A stretch of DNA of 64,000 nucleotides from Anniella stebbinsi (Eukaryota; Chordata; Lepidosauria; Squamata; Anniellidae): assembly GCA_029215795.1 (NCBI GenBank), contig JARDYH010000001.1:308665154-308729153 (forward strand), in the 5' to 3' direction. The position numbers and the translations under genes were made by a program. This document shows, in pieces, positions 1-34,500 of the stretch (position 1 is its first letter; every line of letters begins with the position of its first letter). The notes beneath the pieces were generated by a model. It saw only the letters and a program-made list of their open reading frames with translations. It was not told the origin of the DNA and ran no database searches.

Positions 1-991
1 TCGGGTTCCACTACTCCAGGGCAGTGACTGAGAGAAGAGACACTTCCTTCTAGCTGCTACCTGACATGTTAGTCATTTAAAAGGGGGCTCATGTGCTCAA
101 GGGGCCGTGCCGCTGGCACCACCCCTGAGGTCGCGTAGCTTTTCCCAGCTGAACCACGGCCATCCATGCGTTAGGTGAGGACTTCTGCGAGGGGGACGCT
201 ATGCTCAAAGTTCTCTACCCCCCTAGTCTTCTTGGGGACCTGGAACCATGCTCCTACTCACTTAGAGACCTACATGCATAGGCTTGCCCCCTCCACACCT
301 AAGATGGGAGAAGCAGCACAACCTCAAGGCAGGCTGAATCTGTTGCTCAGGGTTTAATCACACATGTGCGTCCAAGGGTAAATGGGTCTGGACTCTTGCG
401 CTTGCATGTCAGGCAATCCCAGTGGCTTGTTCTGTTGCTGCCAAGCAGTGCCAGAAGAGCATGCTCTGGGGGTGAAGCAGCAGGGGGGGAGAGTGCTTGC
501 CCCTCCCCCTGTCACTTTGCCTCTTGCAAAGGAAAGTACCTCTTGCTTATGCCCACTTAAAAATATGCATATGGAACATGTTGGGCAGGTGGGGAAGGAT
601 TCGGTCGGCTCTCTGCTGCTGCTTCTCCACTCCAGATAGTTTCCTGCCAATTCGGCTTTGCAGCAAAGAAGTGGGTCATCAGGATTTTATTCCGCATGAT
701 TGTGTGATTCACATTGACACACCCTGAAAAACAACAGCCGAGGCCAAAGGAAAGCAAGCGGGACTGAGGCTAGAGAGACCTGTCAACAAAGGATCCTTGG
801 AGCAGCATAGGTGGCAGGACAAGGAGCCCTAGGAGCTGAGTGGGAGGCATTGGTGGATGTACAGCCCACCAAGCTCTGGAAGCTCGTTGGGAAACATGGA
901 AGAGCCAAACGGGGAGAGGGCAAGTTTGGCAGAATTACTTGTGAAGATTAGCATGGGTAGGGAGGGAGCCATATTTCATAGGGTCCAACAA

Positions 992-1311
992 TAGGCTGAC
1001 CAGATAAAATCCAGGTCAGGGCTCATGCAACTTTAACAGTTGTAGAGAAAAGGGAATTTCAGCCAGTGTCATTTGTATGCAGTTAGTTCCTGGTGATATT
1101 CCCTCTTCATCACAACAGTTAAAGGTGCATCCACTATACTAGAGTGACCATATACAAAAGAAGGCAGGGCCCCTGCAACTTTAGCAGTTGTGATGAAGAG
1201 AGAATTTCACCAGGAACTAATTGCATACAAATGACACTGGCTGAAATTCCCTTTGCTCTACAACTGTTAAAGTTACATGAGCCCTGACCTGGATTTTATC
1301 TGGTCACCCTA
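992..1311. mobile_element. Palindromic TA-flanked MITE, copy 1
   Basis: A 316-bp element (994-1309) is flanked by TA on both sides. Its two halves are near-complete inverted repeats of each other: the left end reads GACCAGATAAAATCCAGG and the right end is its reverse complement. TA flanks and terminal inverted repeats suggest a non-autonomous Tc1/mariner-type element, which is an inference. There is no coding capacity. A second copy of the same length lies at 39743-40058 in the opposite orientation. Confidence 0.75.
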
Positions 1312-2010
1312 CCCAACAAGTTACAGAATTAGATAAAATGGATGAGGGCACTTCACTAGGCAGGTGCTGTTCCAGACGGAAGGAGGGGGGGGGGTACTTT
1401 AGTATTGTACTCGGGGCACATGCTACTATGTACTATAGTAGATGCTGGTCTGTCTGGCTTTGCTGGGCTCTGGGTCCTGAGTCGAAGGGTGTCTCCGGGC
1501 CATAGGATTGCTTGGAACTTCCCTTTGTGGGTCTGCCCGGGGAGGGGGAGATCTGACCTTGGAATGTGTCCTTCCACCAAACCCCTGAAAAAACATCTGC
1601 ACCCTTATACTGCTCCAATGTCAGGAGATGCTAAAAGAGGCAGATCAGGGGGACAGAGGACCCCAAAGCCCACTTGATCCCCAAACATGTTCTTAATATA
1701 GGAGTGTGTGGGTGTAATTTATACCACCTTTGGAGCTGGTGTAAACAATTTTCCTCAGTTGGTTGCAATGGGAGGGAAATAGGTGATTAAAAACAGAATG
1801 GGAAGAGAAAAAAGCCATTCTTCTGTCCCTCCTGTCCTGCTGGCATGAACTAGGGAGGATTTTGGGTGTGGTGCTTTGTCCAACTTCAGAGCTGCTTTCC
1901 ATGCTCCATAGGATTGCAGGGTCAAGGGACTTGGGTCATCTTTAAAGACAGATTGATTACGGCATCAGCCTAACTTTTGTGAACTAGAGTCCTGCTCATC
2001 AGTTATTTCA

Positions 2011-2118
2011 GGTTGGGCAACATCTGTCATTCTCAATGTTTTGGCTGCAACACCTGTCATCCCTCACCATGGGCTATGGTGACAAGGGCTGATGGGAGCT
2101 GTAGGCCAAAACATTTTT
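2011..2118. mobile_element. Foldback MITE remnant (hAT-like)
   Basis: The sequence has the layout of a family seen repeatedly in this window. A GGTTGGGCAAC-like end is followed by TGTTTTGG and a central inverted copy GATGGGAGCTGTAGGCCAAAACA. The ends are eroded and no target duplication is visible. Confidence 0.45.
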
Positions 2119-2187
2119 GTGAACCACCCGGAGAGCTTCAGCTATTGGGTGGTATAGAAATGTAATAAAATGAATAAATGAATATTC
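2119..2187 (+). mobile_element. LINE-type 3' tail
   Basis: It reads as an 'ACCACCCGGAGAGCTTC...GTGGTATAGAAATGTAATAAAATGAATAAATGAAT' type tail. The same tail closes the better preserved LINE at 15930-16495 and, inverted, the one at 46025-47567. Only the tail is present. Confidence 0.5.
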
Positions 2188-2404
2188 AGGGCCACATCTG
2201 AAGCTAACACATGAAGTGTTAGCTTCAGATGACACATAGCCACACACATAACTGTGAAGGAGAAAAAATTAAATACAGTCAAATGGCAACCTTGTGGGAA
2301 AAGTAGCCTGACAATTCTATGGAAAACTATGGCTTCATCCTGAAATCTTATAAGGAAAAAAATGCTTGGCAGGAAATCGGCAACTTGAACCCACCAACTG
2401 AGGA

Positions 2405-2510
2405 TTACGCTTCATCAGGCCTGTAATGAAGCAGACCATAGTCCACAAAAGCTAACCTCTTATGCCATAATAAATCTGTAGGCTTTAAATGGCTACAAAA
2501 CTCTTCTTTA
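2405..2510 (+). repeat. Penelope-type 3' tail fragment
   Basis: Contains CTTCATCAGGC, AGTCCACAAAAGCT and TATGCCATAATAAA in the same order as the tail of the Penelope-like remnant ending at 34110. It is a short truncated relative. The assignment rests only on this tail similarity. Confidence 0.4.
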
Positions 2511-3090
2511 CGTGTGTAAAAGGCTGTGCACACATGCAGGAGATGTAGGAGTATTTCATATAAAATTGTGCTAATTCCACTTATAAAACACCTAGGTGTT
2601 CTAAGCATTATAAAGAGAGTACAAGAAAGGACGGTCCCTGGCCACAGGCTCACAATCTAATAGGCACAATACAAAGGAATGGGAAGAGGAGCACAAGCAA
2701 ATCCAGGCACCTGTTGGTGTTATGTAATCTCAGGAGTGTCATATCACCTGCACTGGGGTGGGGATGGGGGCACTGTGCCTGCAGGGAAGGAAAAGTATGT
2801 GTGCCTCCCAGCAGCCCTGAACAATGGCTGATGGCAGAGGCCAGTGTGTGCTCCCCTTCAGCTTTGTAGTCACTTTAATGGATGCTTTAGATTATTTCTG
2901 GAGCAGCCCTCAGAATTTGGCAGCTGTTATGATAGGCAAAGATTATGCATCATCTCCTAAACCAGTTAAGATCAAGTCTAGCTTTGGAAAGAAGACATGC
3001 AAATCTTGTCCTCTAACTTTTTTGTGTTGTGGAAGCTTATGGCAGTTGTTCTTTGTTCTTGCACGATGTGAAATGGGTTTCGGACTAAAC

Positions 3091-3222
3091 CAGGGGTGGG
3101 CAACTTATAGCCCTCCAGATATTCTGGTTTACGACTCTCATCAAACTTCCCCCATTGGCTCTGCTGGCTTGGGCTAATGGGAGTTGCAGGCCAAAACATC
3201 TGGAGGGCCATAGGTTGCCTGC
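3091..3222. mobile_element. Foldback hAT-like MITE
   Basis: Starts CAGGGGTGGGCAACTTATAG and folds back through GGAGTTGCAGGCCAAAACATC to GGAGGGCCATAGGTTGCCTG. The CAGGGGTGGGCAAC end is typical of squamate hAT-type foldback elements. It is not autonomous, and the right terminus is degraded. Confidence 0.6.
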
Positions 3223-3740
3223 TACAGCTCAGATCACCCTTGCTGGAATGGAGCACTTTTAAGGTGTTCATCTTCAGCTGATAGGGGAAGTTTCTGTGCA
3301 ATGGAATATACAGCCAACATAATAGTTTTAAAGGTAACTACAATTATTTTTTAAAATTTAAAATAATAAAACAAAAGCTAAGAAGGCTCCATCAAAATGA
3401 GGGTACTTGCAGTCAGGATGTCATGCCACTATTAAAAAGTAGCAATTGTGAAAACAGGAAATCAGCTAGCTACCAGGATAAGAGTATCTAGAAATTCTAT
3501 TGCTTTTTTTTAAGCAGCTGACGACCAGAGCCACCATATGGCTGCCTACCATCCAAGGAATGCATCATACATTGTGCAAAGGGCTGCATTTGCAGCATGA
3601 ACTCCACTGTCAGTGAGCTGGAAAGCATGAACTCAACGCTTCTTTTTACTTTTTCTTGGGCTGCTCAACATCATGTAGCGTAGAGACTTGCCAGTTACTG
3701 TAGTATATAGATGATGGCTATACCCTGTCCTTGTTCCCAT

Positions 3741-4384
3741 TTTCCCTAAGAGCCATGCCGGATCAGACCTAGTCCAGCACTCTGTTCACAGTGACCAACC
3801 AGCTGTCAGCCAGGGACCTACAAACAGGATACGGTGCAACAGCACCCTCCCACCTATACTCCCCAGTAACTGGTGTATATAGGCGTAGTGCCTCTGATAC
3901 TAGAGGTAGCATATAGCCATCAGGACTAGTAGCCATTGATAGCTATTTATCCAACTTCCTTTTATAGCCATCCCAACTTGGTGGCTATCACATCTTGTGG
4001 TAGTGAATTCCATAGGTTAACTATGTGCTGTGCGAAATACTTCCTTTTGTCCTGAATCTCCCACCAGTTTTATGGGAGAGTGAGAAAAATGTCTCCTTGT
4101 CCACATTCTCCACACTAGGCATAATTTTGTACACCTCTAACATGCCTCCCCTCAGCTGCCTTTTTTCCAAGCTAAGCATTCCCAGCTGTTATACCCTCAT
4201 AGGGGAGAAGCTCCAGTCCCTTGATCATTTTAGTTGCCCTTTTCTGTCCTTTTTCCAGCTCTACAATATCTTTTGTTAGGTGTGGTGACCAAAACTGTAC
4301 ACAGTATTCTAAGTGTGATCACAGCATAGATTTGTTCAAAGGCAGTATGATAAAGTTTTATTCTCAATTCTTTTTCTAATTCCA
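3741..4384 (-). mobile_element. CR1-type LINE fragment (antisense)
   Basis: Read on the + strand this is the complement of a CR1 3' region: GGATCAGACC...CCAGCACTCTGTTCACAGTG at the left, then the usual blocks for 'TTCCTTTTGTCC', 'CTCCACACTAGGCATAATTTT', 'TGCCTCCCCTCAGCTGCC', 'TTGCCCTTTTCTGTCC' and 'GGTGTGGTGACCAAAACTG'. Stop codons interrupt it. It runs up to the acceptor of the CSTPP1 exon at 4386, so the CR1 seems to supply that exon's pyrimidine tract. Confidence 0.7.
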
Positions 4385-4385
4385 G

Positions 4386-4963
4386 GAGCCCTCCCAGATA
4401 AAACAGAACTCTTGCTTGACCCACTTATGGATCAGGAGCTAGACAAAATGTAAGTCAGGTTTGTTCAACTCCTCTTAACCAGACCCCAAATGTGCTGCCT
4501 TGGCTGTGCATAAGGGTATTCACTATTTCCCATGGGATTACTTGGGGAGTGATAGGCTTTGGCCAGGACAGGAAATTCTTGGGTAGTGGCAAAAGGAGTT
4601 AAGTCTCCAAATGCAGAGTTGGTCTATGGCACAGAGGACTGCCAAAGTGTCCCCCCTTTCCAGCAACATGTGTTGCTAAAAATCCCCTTTGTTTGTGTAC
4701 TCTTATACTCCTCTGCAAGCTTTTACCACAAGTAACTTGTTCCATGCCAAGGTAAGGTTTTTGCACCCTTTTCTTCTTTCAGGGTAGCCCAGGTTTCAGG
4801 GCTTTCAATTTCCAACTCAGCCAACGGTAGTGGGGACACTGCAAACCTGCCTTCCCGTCCCTCTCCGCGGATCAGTTCCCCTTGGAGGCCTCTTCATCAT
4901 CGCCGGAAAATGGACAATGAAAGTGATGGTTCTACGGAAGAAACAGATTCTTCTGAAAACTGA
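4386..4963 (+). CDS. CSTPP1: CSTPP1 (C11orf49), last two coding exons
   Basis: C-terminal part of the centriolar satellite-associated regulator of the tubulin polyglutamylase complex, which stabilises that complex and so affects microtubule glutamylation. Two exons are visible: 4386-4449 (acceptor TTCCAG, donor GTAAGT) and 4783-4963 (acceptor CTTTCAG, stop TGA at 4961). The first enters with two bases of a split codon and the two join in frame (AT|G). The product begins ALPDKTELLLDP, continues MDQELDKMVAQVSGL and SSPWRPLHHRRK, and ends in the acidic GSTEETDSSEN. This agrees with the human C-terminus in order and length. Upstream exons lie outside the window. It is convergent with ARFGAP2, as in human. 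Identity is from family knowledge and no search was run. Confidence 0.82.
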
Positions 4964-6149
4964 CAAAGGGGAATAAAAGCTCATTTTCAGGTCTTCTTAC
5001 CTGTAGTGATATGGGTGGAGGAGAGGATGGCAAAGCAGCAATTCCAGCACTTTGCTCCACAAGTGCAGAACATAATAGTCCATACATATTCACACATCCT
5101 CTTAGACTGACCCAATCTACCCTAACTAAAGTTGCAGTCTCTTCTCCATCCATACTGGCAGAACAACTGGCTATACCTTATTCCAGAACTGATACCAGTT
5201 GTAGGCTTATACTGCCCTCTCATGGCAATTAAGTCAAATTAGTAAAAAAAAAAAATTAGTACTAGGGCTGGTGTTTATACGTTGCTTTCTTCAACTTTGA
5301 AAGAATTAATCTTAAAACTATGCTCCATGGAGCATCCTCATCCTCAGACATTGAGGGGGAAACTATTTTTGGAACACGGAGCTTGCAGCTCATAGAACAT
5401 CTGGTGTCCACATGAGGTTTACTTTTCAATTTTTCTGGATACACACATTTGCTGTTCAGTTTTAATAAATCCCTTCGAAGACTTATGTTCAGTTTAGGTA
5501 GTATGATATGAAATTAGCAAGATACACGGTTAAGAATTTGGGAGATACCTCCACACCGTTTGACAAGGAATAGCTCTCATTGAAGGATTTTTTTTTAAAC
5601 CCTCTCTTACAGGCCTCAGTTTAAAGGGAAAGGGGTAGAAATTATTTATTATTTTGGAAAGCTTTAAATGGCCCTGTGAAATATATTTAAAATAAAGCAT
5701 GTTGTACAAGGCAAATAATGTGTCTGAGACTTCTCTCAATTCTGTATTATAGAAGGTGTTACTGCTGAAACTCAGCTGTACCATTCTCACTCCTGGAAGA
5801 AAAAAAAAGTACCAGCGGATATTTGTAGAGACAAGAGAATTCAGAACCTCAACGACAAGGCAGTAACAAATTGTAATTATGGAAAAAATCTTGTAATACT
5901 AGCATATTGAGAAGAACTTATTCTAAATTAGCTCCCAAGTTTTCAAAAGGGCAAAATCCCAAACGGCTAAACTTTAAGTCTATTTTCATACTACAGACTG
6001 TCCTTTTCATTCCAACTTGACAATCCATCATTAAGTCTATAGCCTCCATTCCTAGCCCTTGGTATAGAAAAGGGAAGTAGGCCCTACCTGCATAGATCTA
6101 CCTAGAGGTCAAGGGGTTATATCTGTAGAAGAGAAAAATCACAGAAGTG
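4964..6149. other. CSTPP1 3' UTR and tail-to-tail spacer
   Basis: AATAAA occurs at 4972-4977, only nine bases after the CSTPP1 stop, and again at 5464-5469 and 5691-5696. The last is followed by a GT-rich stretch. The 3' UTR is therefore probably either very short or about 750 bases. From about 5720 to 6150 nothing is recognised. The ARFGAP2 transcript arrives from the opposite strand and ends near 6150. Confidence 0.5.
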
Positions 6150-8060
6150 GAACACACAGGTATTTGTTTTTATTTACTGGGGGGGATCCACATCTCTTCC
6201 CTCTGGACTCCCACACAGCAGATGCCCAACCCTGGCCACACAAAGCTCATTAATACTACCATAACTGAAAGTACACAGACAGCCCAAGAAGAGAATCCTC
6301 TTCCAGTCTTAGAGTAGAGAGCACTGGGCCAAACTGAAGCTCCTGCAACCCCCTTGCCCAAGAAAGGATCAAGTGCTTTAAGACAAATTTGCAATAGTCA
6401 AGAGTAAAACATCAGTGCATTTTCAGAACCTAGGGAGCAAAAAAAGAGAAATGGGGTGGGGATTTCCAGTAAGTCCATGCAGACATTTACCTTGTTAGGA
6501 AGTGCACAAGGAGAAAGCCGGTCAATTGCAATAATGAATACACAAATATGGAAGCGGGCAAGATGTTGCTCCACCAAAACGTGGGTCCTCAAGCTACACT
6601 GGTAATCTCACCTTGGTCTAGCAAATGTATCTTACTGAAAGCAAAGACATCATTCCAGTGCACAATTGGTGGTTGCTCCCCCATTAAGAGGAATTAGATG
6701 TTTTTCTATCTTAAGGAATACAGTAGGTTTGATGAAGGCTTCCAGATGAACCCACAGGTGCAGCAGCAACAATCATGCAACACAAGTGCAAAATGGTTAT
6801 AACAGTAAGCACCATTTCACATGTTGTTTTTAGCTCTCCACTATGTTGAGGAGATTCCACTTTCAGTGGAAGAGAATAATCAACTCTGAGATAGGGGGAT
6901 AAGGCATGCAGACGCAATAGGGTGCTTGGTGGAAGGATACCTTCTATTATCCTGGGCATCAGAGCAGCATTGTAGAATGGAACGGGGCACTTATCTGCTC
7001 CACTTCCTTTTCAACTGATGAAAATCCCAGAATGCTAGGCTAGAAGGAGCAAAGGGACAGCAGTGAAGCTGGGACAGGAGGAGGAAGCATTTCTTGAACT
7101 GACTTCCTTCTTCCCCACACACAGCACACACAACGGCTATGACATTCAGGCAACTCTATCAGTGCAAGCCAGGGCAACAATAGCAGCGGTTGCACAACAA
7201 CAGGAGTGAGGCAGAGCCAATGGAGTGAATAGCCACTCTCTTGCTTGTTTTATCCCTAGTTTCCTTAAAGGTCTGGAAAGAAATCAGAGAGAACCAATGA
7301 AGCAAGGAAACACATTACATGAAACTGCAAGGCCTGATAAATCTTCTTTTCAACCACCCACCACTGAAGAAACTATTTTCCCGTCTACTGCTTCAATCCA
7401 TGGTGGCCAGGGGTGGGAGTGGGAGGACAAATGTAATTTTTCCAGCCATCCACAGCAAGCGTCTTTCCCAAGTCCAAGCACGCCTTGGCCCTTTGCTTGC
7501 GTGCTTGCTATAGATTTAGGCTCTTTAGCCACTGCCCTCCAAGGATCTACTTACACCACATTAGTTCAAAGAGGCAGTAAAAATTACATTGTGCAGAAGT
7601 GGGGACTTCCCTCTGTTCTAGAATACAGCCTAGGCACTAGGGATCCCCCCACTGCATCACTCACTGCAATTTCCCCCTGGATGAAGAAGTGTGAAGAACA
7701 TTAAACACTACTTTCTGCCTCCACAATATTAGTTCCACCAACAGCTGTCAGGGAGCGGGAGAAAAGCGTAAAGGGCAGCACCACAATGGCCAGTCTGCAA
7801 CTCTGTCAGTGCATAGCAGCAGAGGGATGTTCTCTGGAGGGGCCCATGCTCCATTAGTTGGGTTTCAAAGAAATACTTGTTTCTAATACAAAACAATGTC
7901 CAGAGAGGTTTTGAGCCAGTGCCAGGCATGTCCATTTCTCCTTCTGAAGCAGCCCCCAGCCATGCTCAGCTGAAAAGTAATCCTGCAGAAGTTTTCCAGG
8001 TGGATTCAAGTGTAAGTGGTGTTTCACTGATGGCCACAAGGTGCAGATTCCCCTAAATCA
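6150..8060 (-). other. ARFGAP2 3' UTR
   Basis: Follows the ARFGAP2 stop codon (complement of 8061-8063). On the minus strand AATAAA is the complement of 6169-6174, giving a UTR of about 1.9 kb. Open frames inside it, such as 7225-7704 on the + strand, show no family similarity and are treated as chance. The exact cleavage site is not determined. Confidence 0.6.
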
Positions 8061-31311
<23,251 letters not shown>

Positions 31312-31439
31312 ATTTTCTCTCTCCCAGCACCCACCACGGCCGGCAACGGGTCGCCGTCAGGGCCAATCCACGCGCGGGGTGTTTCCCTAAACGGGTCTCC
31401 TCTAGGGCCAGTTCAGAGTGCCCCGTCGGTGTCGCCGCC

Positions 31440-31460
31440 ATGACACGCGAGGCAAAGTAG
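31440..31460 (+). other. Short upstream ORF of the THAP9-like gene
   Basis: ATGACACGCGAGGCAAAGTAG is a six-codon frame in a strong context (GCCGCCATGA), 79 bases before the main start. If transcription begins upstream of it, it could reduce translation of the main frame. Confidence 0.5.
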
Positions 31461-31518
31461 GCTGCGGTTGGTCAGGAACCGGGATTGGGCCCCCGAAGCT
31501 CCTGAGGAGCGGCGGACG

Positions 31519-34500
31519 ATGCCCAAAGCCTGCTCTGCCATTAACTGCCCCAACCGGGATACTCGGGAGAACCGTGCTAAGGGCCTCTCTTTCCACAGGT
31601 CAGGAGTGAGGCCTCGCTAAGAGTGGCGGAAGTTAAGCCTATGAGCCACCGGGGGGCGGGGCTTTGTGTGGCCGGAGTCGGTGTGAGATTGTGGGCAGGG
31701 CTTTGTGGCAGACAGTGTTACCATGTGCACCAGTACCAGTGTGAAGAAAGAATTCTTTCATTATTATTTTTTCTTCCTGCAGCTTCCCCAAAGCCCACGA
31801 GCTGAGGAAGAAGTGGATGTTGGCTGTGAATCGCATTGAGCCTGCTTCCAGGAAGCTGTGGATCCCAGGTTCAGGAGCCTGCCTCTGCTCAGAGCACTTC
31901 AGCCAGGAGGAGTTTGAGATCTATGGAGGGCAGAAGAGGCTGAAAGCGGGTGTGATCCCCTCTGTATTCTCTTTTAAGGTATCATGGCAAAGGGAAGAGA
32001 GTGCTTCTAAGCAGGGCTAGTGAACAGTGAACGTCCCACGCTGTAGGGAGAATGGTGGCCTCAATTTGTGATCTTTATATTGGATTTCTGGGGAAAGGAG
32101 AGATTCCTTACTCAAGGTATCTGTTGGAGCAATGCTCATTCACCCACAGAATACCATCCTAGCCACCATGTATGTTGATAGATACACTTTACACCAGGGG
32201 TAGGGAATGTGATGCCTGTGGATACCAGTGCACCCTCAGCCACTTTTTATGGCACCTACTAAAGTGCCCTACCTCTCCTATTTTTAAAAAATATATTTAA
32301 ATTAACAACATTCCTTACTAGCAACTGAAATTGCTTCAAAGCAAAGTGAGAGCCTCTAGTTGCTCCCATCTTCTTTTTCCATGAATTCCTCCAGGCCATA
32401 CCTGGGGCTCAGAGACATTCTTTGAAAATGAAGAAGGCAGATAGCCGCAGGCCACTGCCTTAATCTGCAGTGTGCCCATTTTATAGTGGTGGCCAGGACA
32501 GTTTCTCAAATTGCCAGTTGAGTCCAGGAGCCCAAAAAGTTTGCCTACCTCTGATTTGCAGCAACACCTCCCACAAAGATACATTGCAAGCCATCAGGAA
32601 TATCAAGACTGATGGTGCCATAGCACATCTAGCCACCAAACCTTGCCACTTTGTACTTACCCACAATTACTTGAGCTTTAGAGGGAACGCGTATCCTCAG
32701 TTCAGTGGCACTGCCATAAGTGCTGACATGGCTCCACAGTATACTAACGTCTTTATGGCTGACTTAGAATAATGCTTTCTCAGCTTCTGCCCCCCAAAGC
32801 CTTTCGTCTACCTGAGATACATTGGTGGCTTATGGACTTGAGATGTTCCATCAGGACTTAAGTAACTTTCATCCCTAGACCAGTCCATGCAACTTTATGG
32901 ATACTACTGTGCTACTATATAATGGACATGTAAACACCATCTTACATCGACAAGCTACTGACAACTACACATAATTAACATGCTTCAAGCTTCCACCCAG
33001 AACACAACACAAAATCCGTTGTCTACAGCCAAGCTCTATAATGCAGCCACGTCTTTTTGGACTTGTCAGACAGAGACTCACAATTTAAGGATTTAGATCA
33101 GGTATTTCTCAACCTAAAATGCCCACACAATGAAGTTAAAAAACAGATCAGAAATTCCAGACTAGTTCCCAGGAATAATTTATTACAGGACAGACTTAGA
33201 AGAGAAATCAACAACACGTACTCATCACCTATAGCTTCTAACTAAAGCCACTCAAACATCCTGGACAATGACATTTCCCTCTCGCAAGCCTTGAGAGGTA
33301 GAGCTATACTAGTTTACTCCTCCACCCCTAACCTAAAACAGCAACTCAACTAGCAGCAACAGACTACATAACAAAGATACAAACCAGAACCTGCAATGAA
33401 CCTAAAAGCCAACTCTGTACCCATATCCACTTTGGTAATACTATACAGGACATAATAATGTCATTCACAACGTTAGGAGTTCAGTCACCTGGTCATCTTC
33501 CAATATTATATATGCCACTATCTGCCAATAATACCCTACTGCATTATACATAGGACAAACAGGCCAGTCGACACAAAAGAATAAATGGACACAGTGGACA
33601 TCAAAAATGGCAGTCTGCAAAAACCAGTGGGGGTGGAGAGATTTCATCCTCTCAGGATACTGTCACTGATCTTAAAGTGGGCATTCTTGAGCAAAGAAAC
33701 TTCAACGGTAGATAGAATGACAAATCACCAAATTAATATTCATCAAAAGGTTCATTTCTACCTCCTGCAGCTTGAATCAGGAAAAAGTTGTTTTTTAATC
33801 ACACACTAAATTAGCAAAACTCTAGAATTAACTAGCTAAGCTCTAGGATGTTTGTATTATCCTCAACAACTGTTAATAATGTAATCATCACTGTCCGTAC
33901 TCTCTGCATTTCATTTCCCTCTGGCCTCATTGTTTGATCTTCCCTTTGCCAAACCTACAGCTCACGACTACGTTTCATGCATGTGATGCAGTGGATTGTA
34001 GTCCATGAAAGCTTATGCCACAATAAACTTGTTAGTCTTTTAGATGCTACTAGACTCTTTGCTGTTTTTCCTACAACAGACTAGCATGGCTACCCGTGCC
34101 CTGGATACCAGAAACTAAGGGCACAGTCTGTGGTGTTCCCACCTCTTTCTTAGTGAGACTTCCCTTTCTTTAATGCCTTTCTCACCCCCAAAGAGGAACC
34201 ACCCTTCTCTTTCACACACTGGGTTTTACTGCCACCAGGACCTTTAAGGCTCAGGCCCAACCTTTTACTCAGTCCCCTATCTGTGAAAACGCACAGATTT
34301 TACTTTATATCCTTGTACTGTTCCCTTTATTTCCTCCCTCTAATGTAGCCAAGAGCAGAAGGTGTAGAACTTTATAAACAAAGAAAGCTTTATTAATTGC
34401 AGTAAATTAGTTGTTGAATAATAAACAAGTAACTCTTTATGGTTCTATCAGTATATGGTCTTCCATATGCAATGCTCAAAAACCGTTTTCTCAATCACTA

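Larger units (their letters stand above)
1..4385. other. CSTPP1 intron sequence with repeats
   Basis: No coding exon could be supported here. Long frames such as the one at 2824-3177 lack splice sites and family similarity. The stretch contains a 316-bp palindromic element (994-1309), a foldback remnant (2011-2118), a LINE-like tail (2119-2187), a short perfect palindrome (2195-2231), a Penelope-type tail (2405-2510), a second foldback element (3091-3222) and a CR1 fragment (3741-4384). It is taken as an intron because the first recognised CSTPP1 exon begins at 4386 in a non-zero phase, so an upstream exon must exist outside the window. Confidence 0.6.

Noticed and set aside
2824..3177. 117-codon frame upstream of CSTPP1
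   Set aside because: It runs into a foldback element and does not match any CSTPP1 segment.
7225..7704. 159-codon frame on the + strand
   Set aside because: It lies in the ARFGAP2 3' UTR on the opposite strand and has no recognisable domain.
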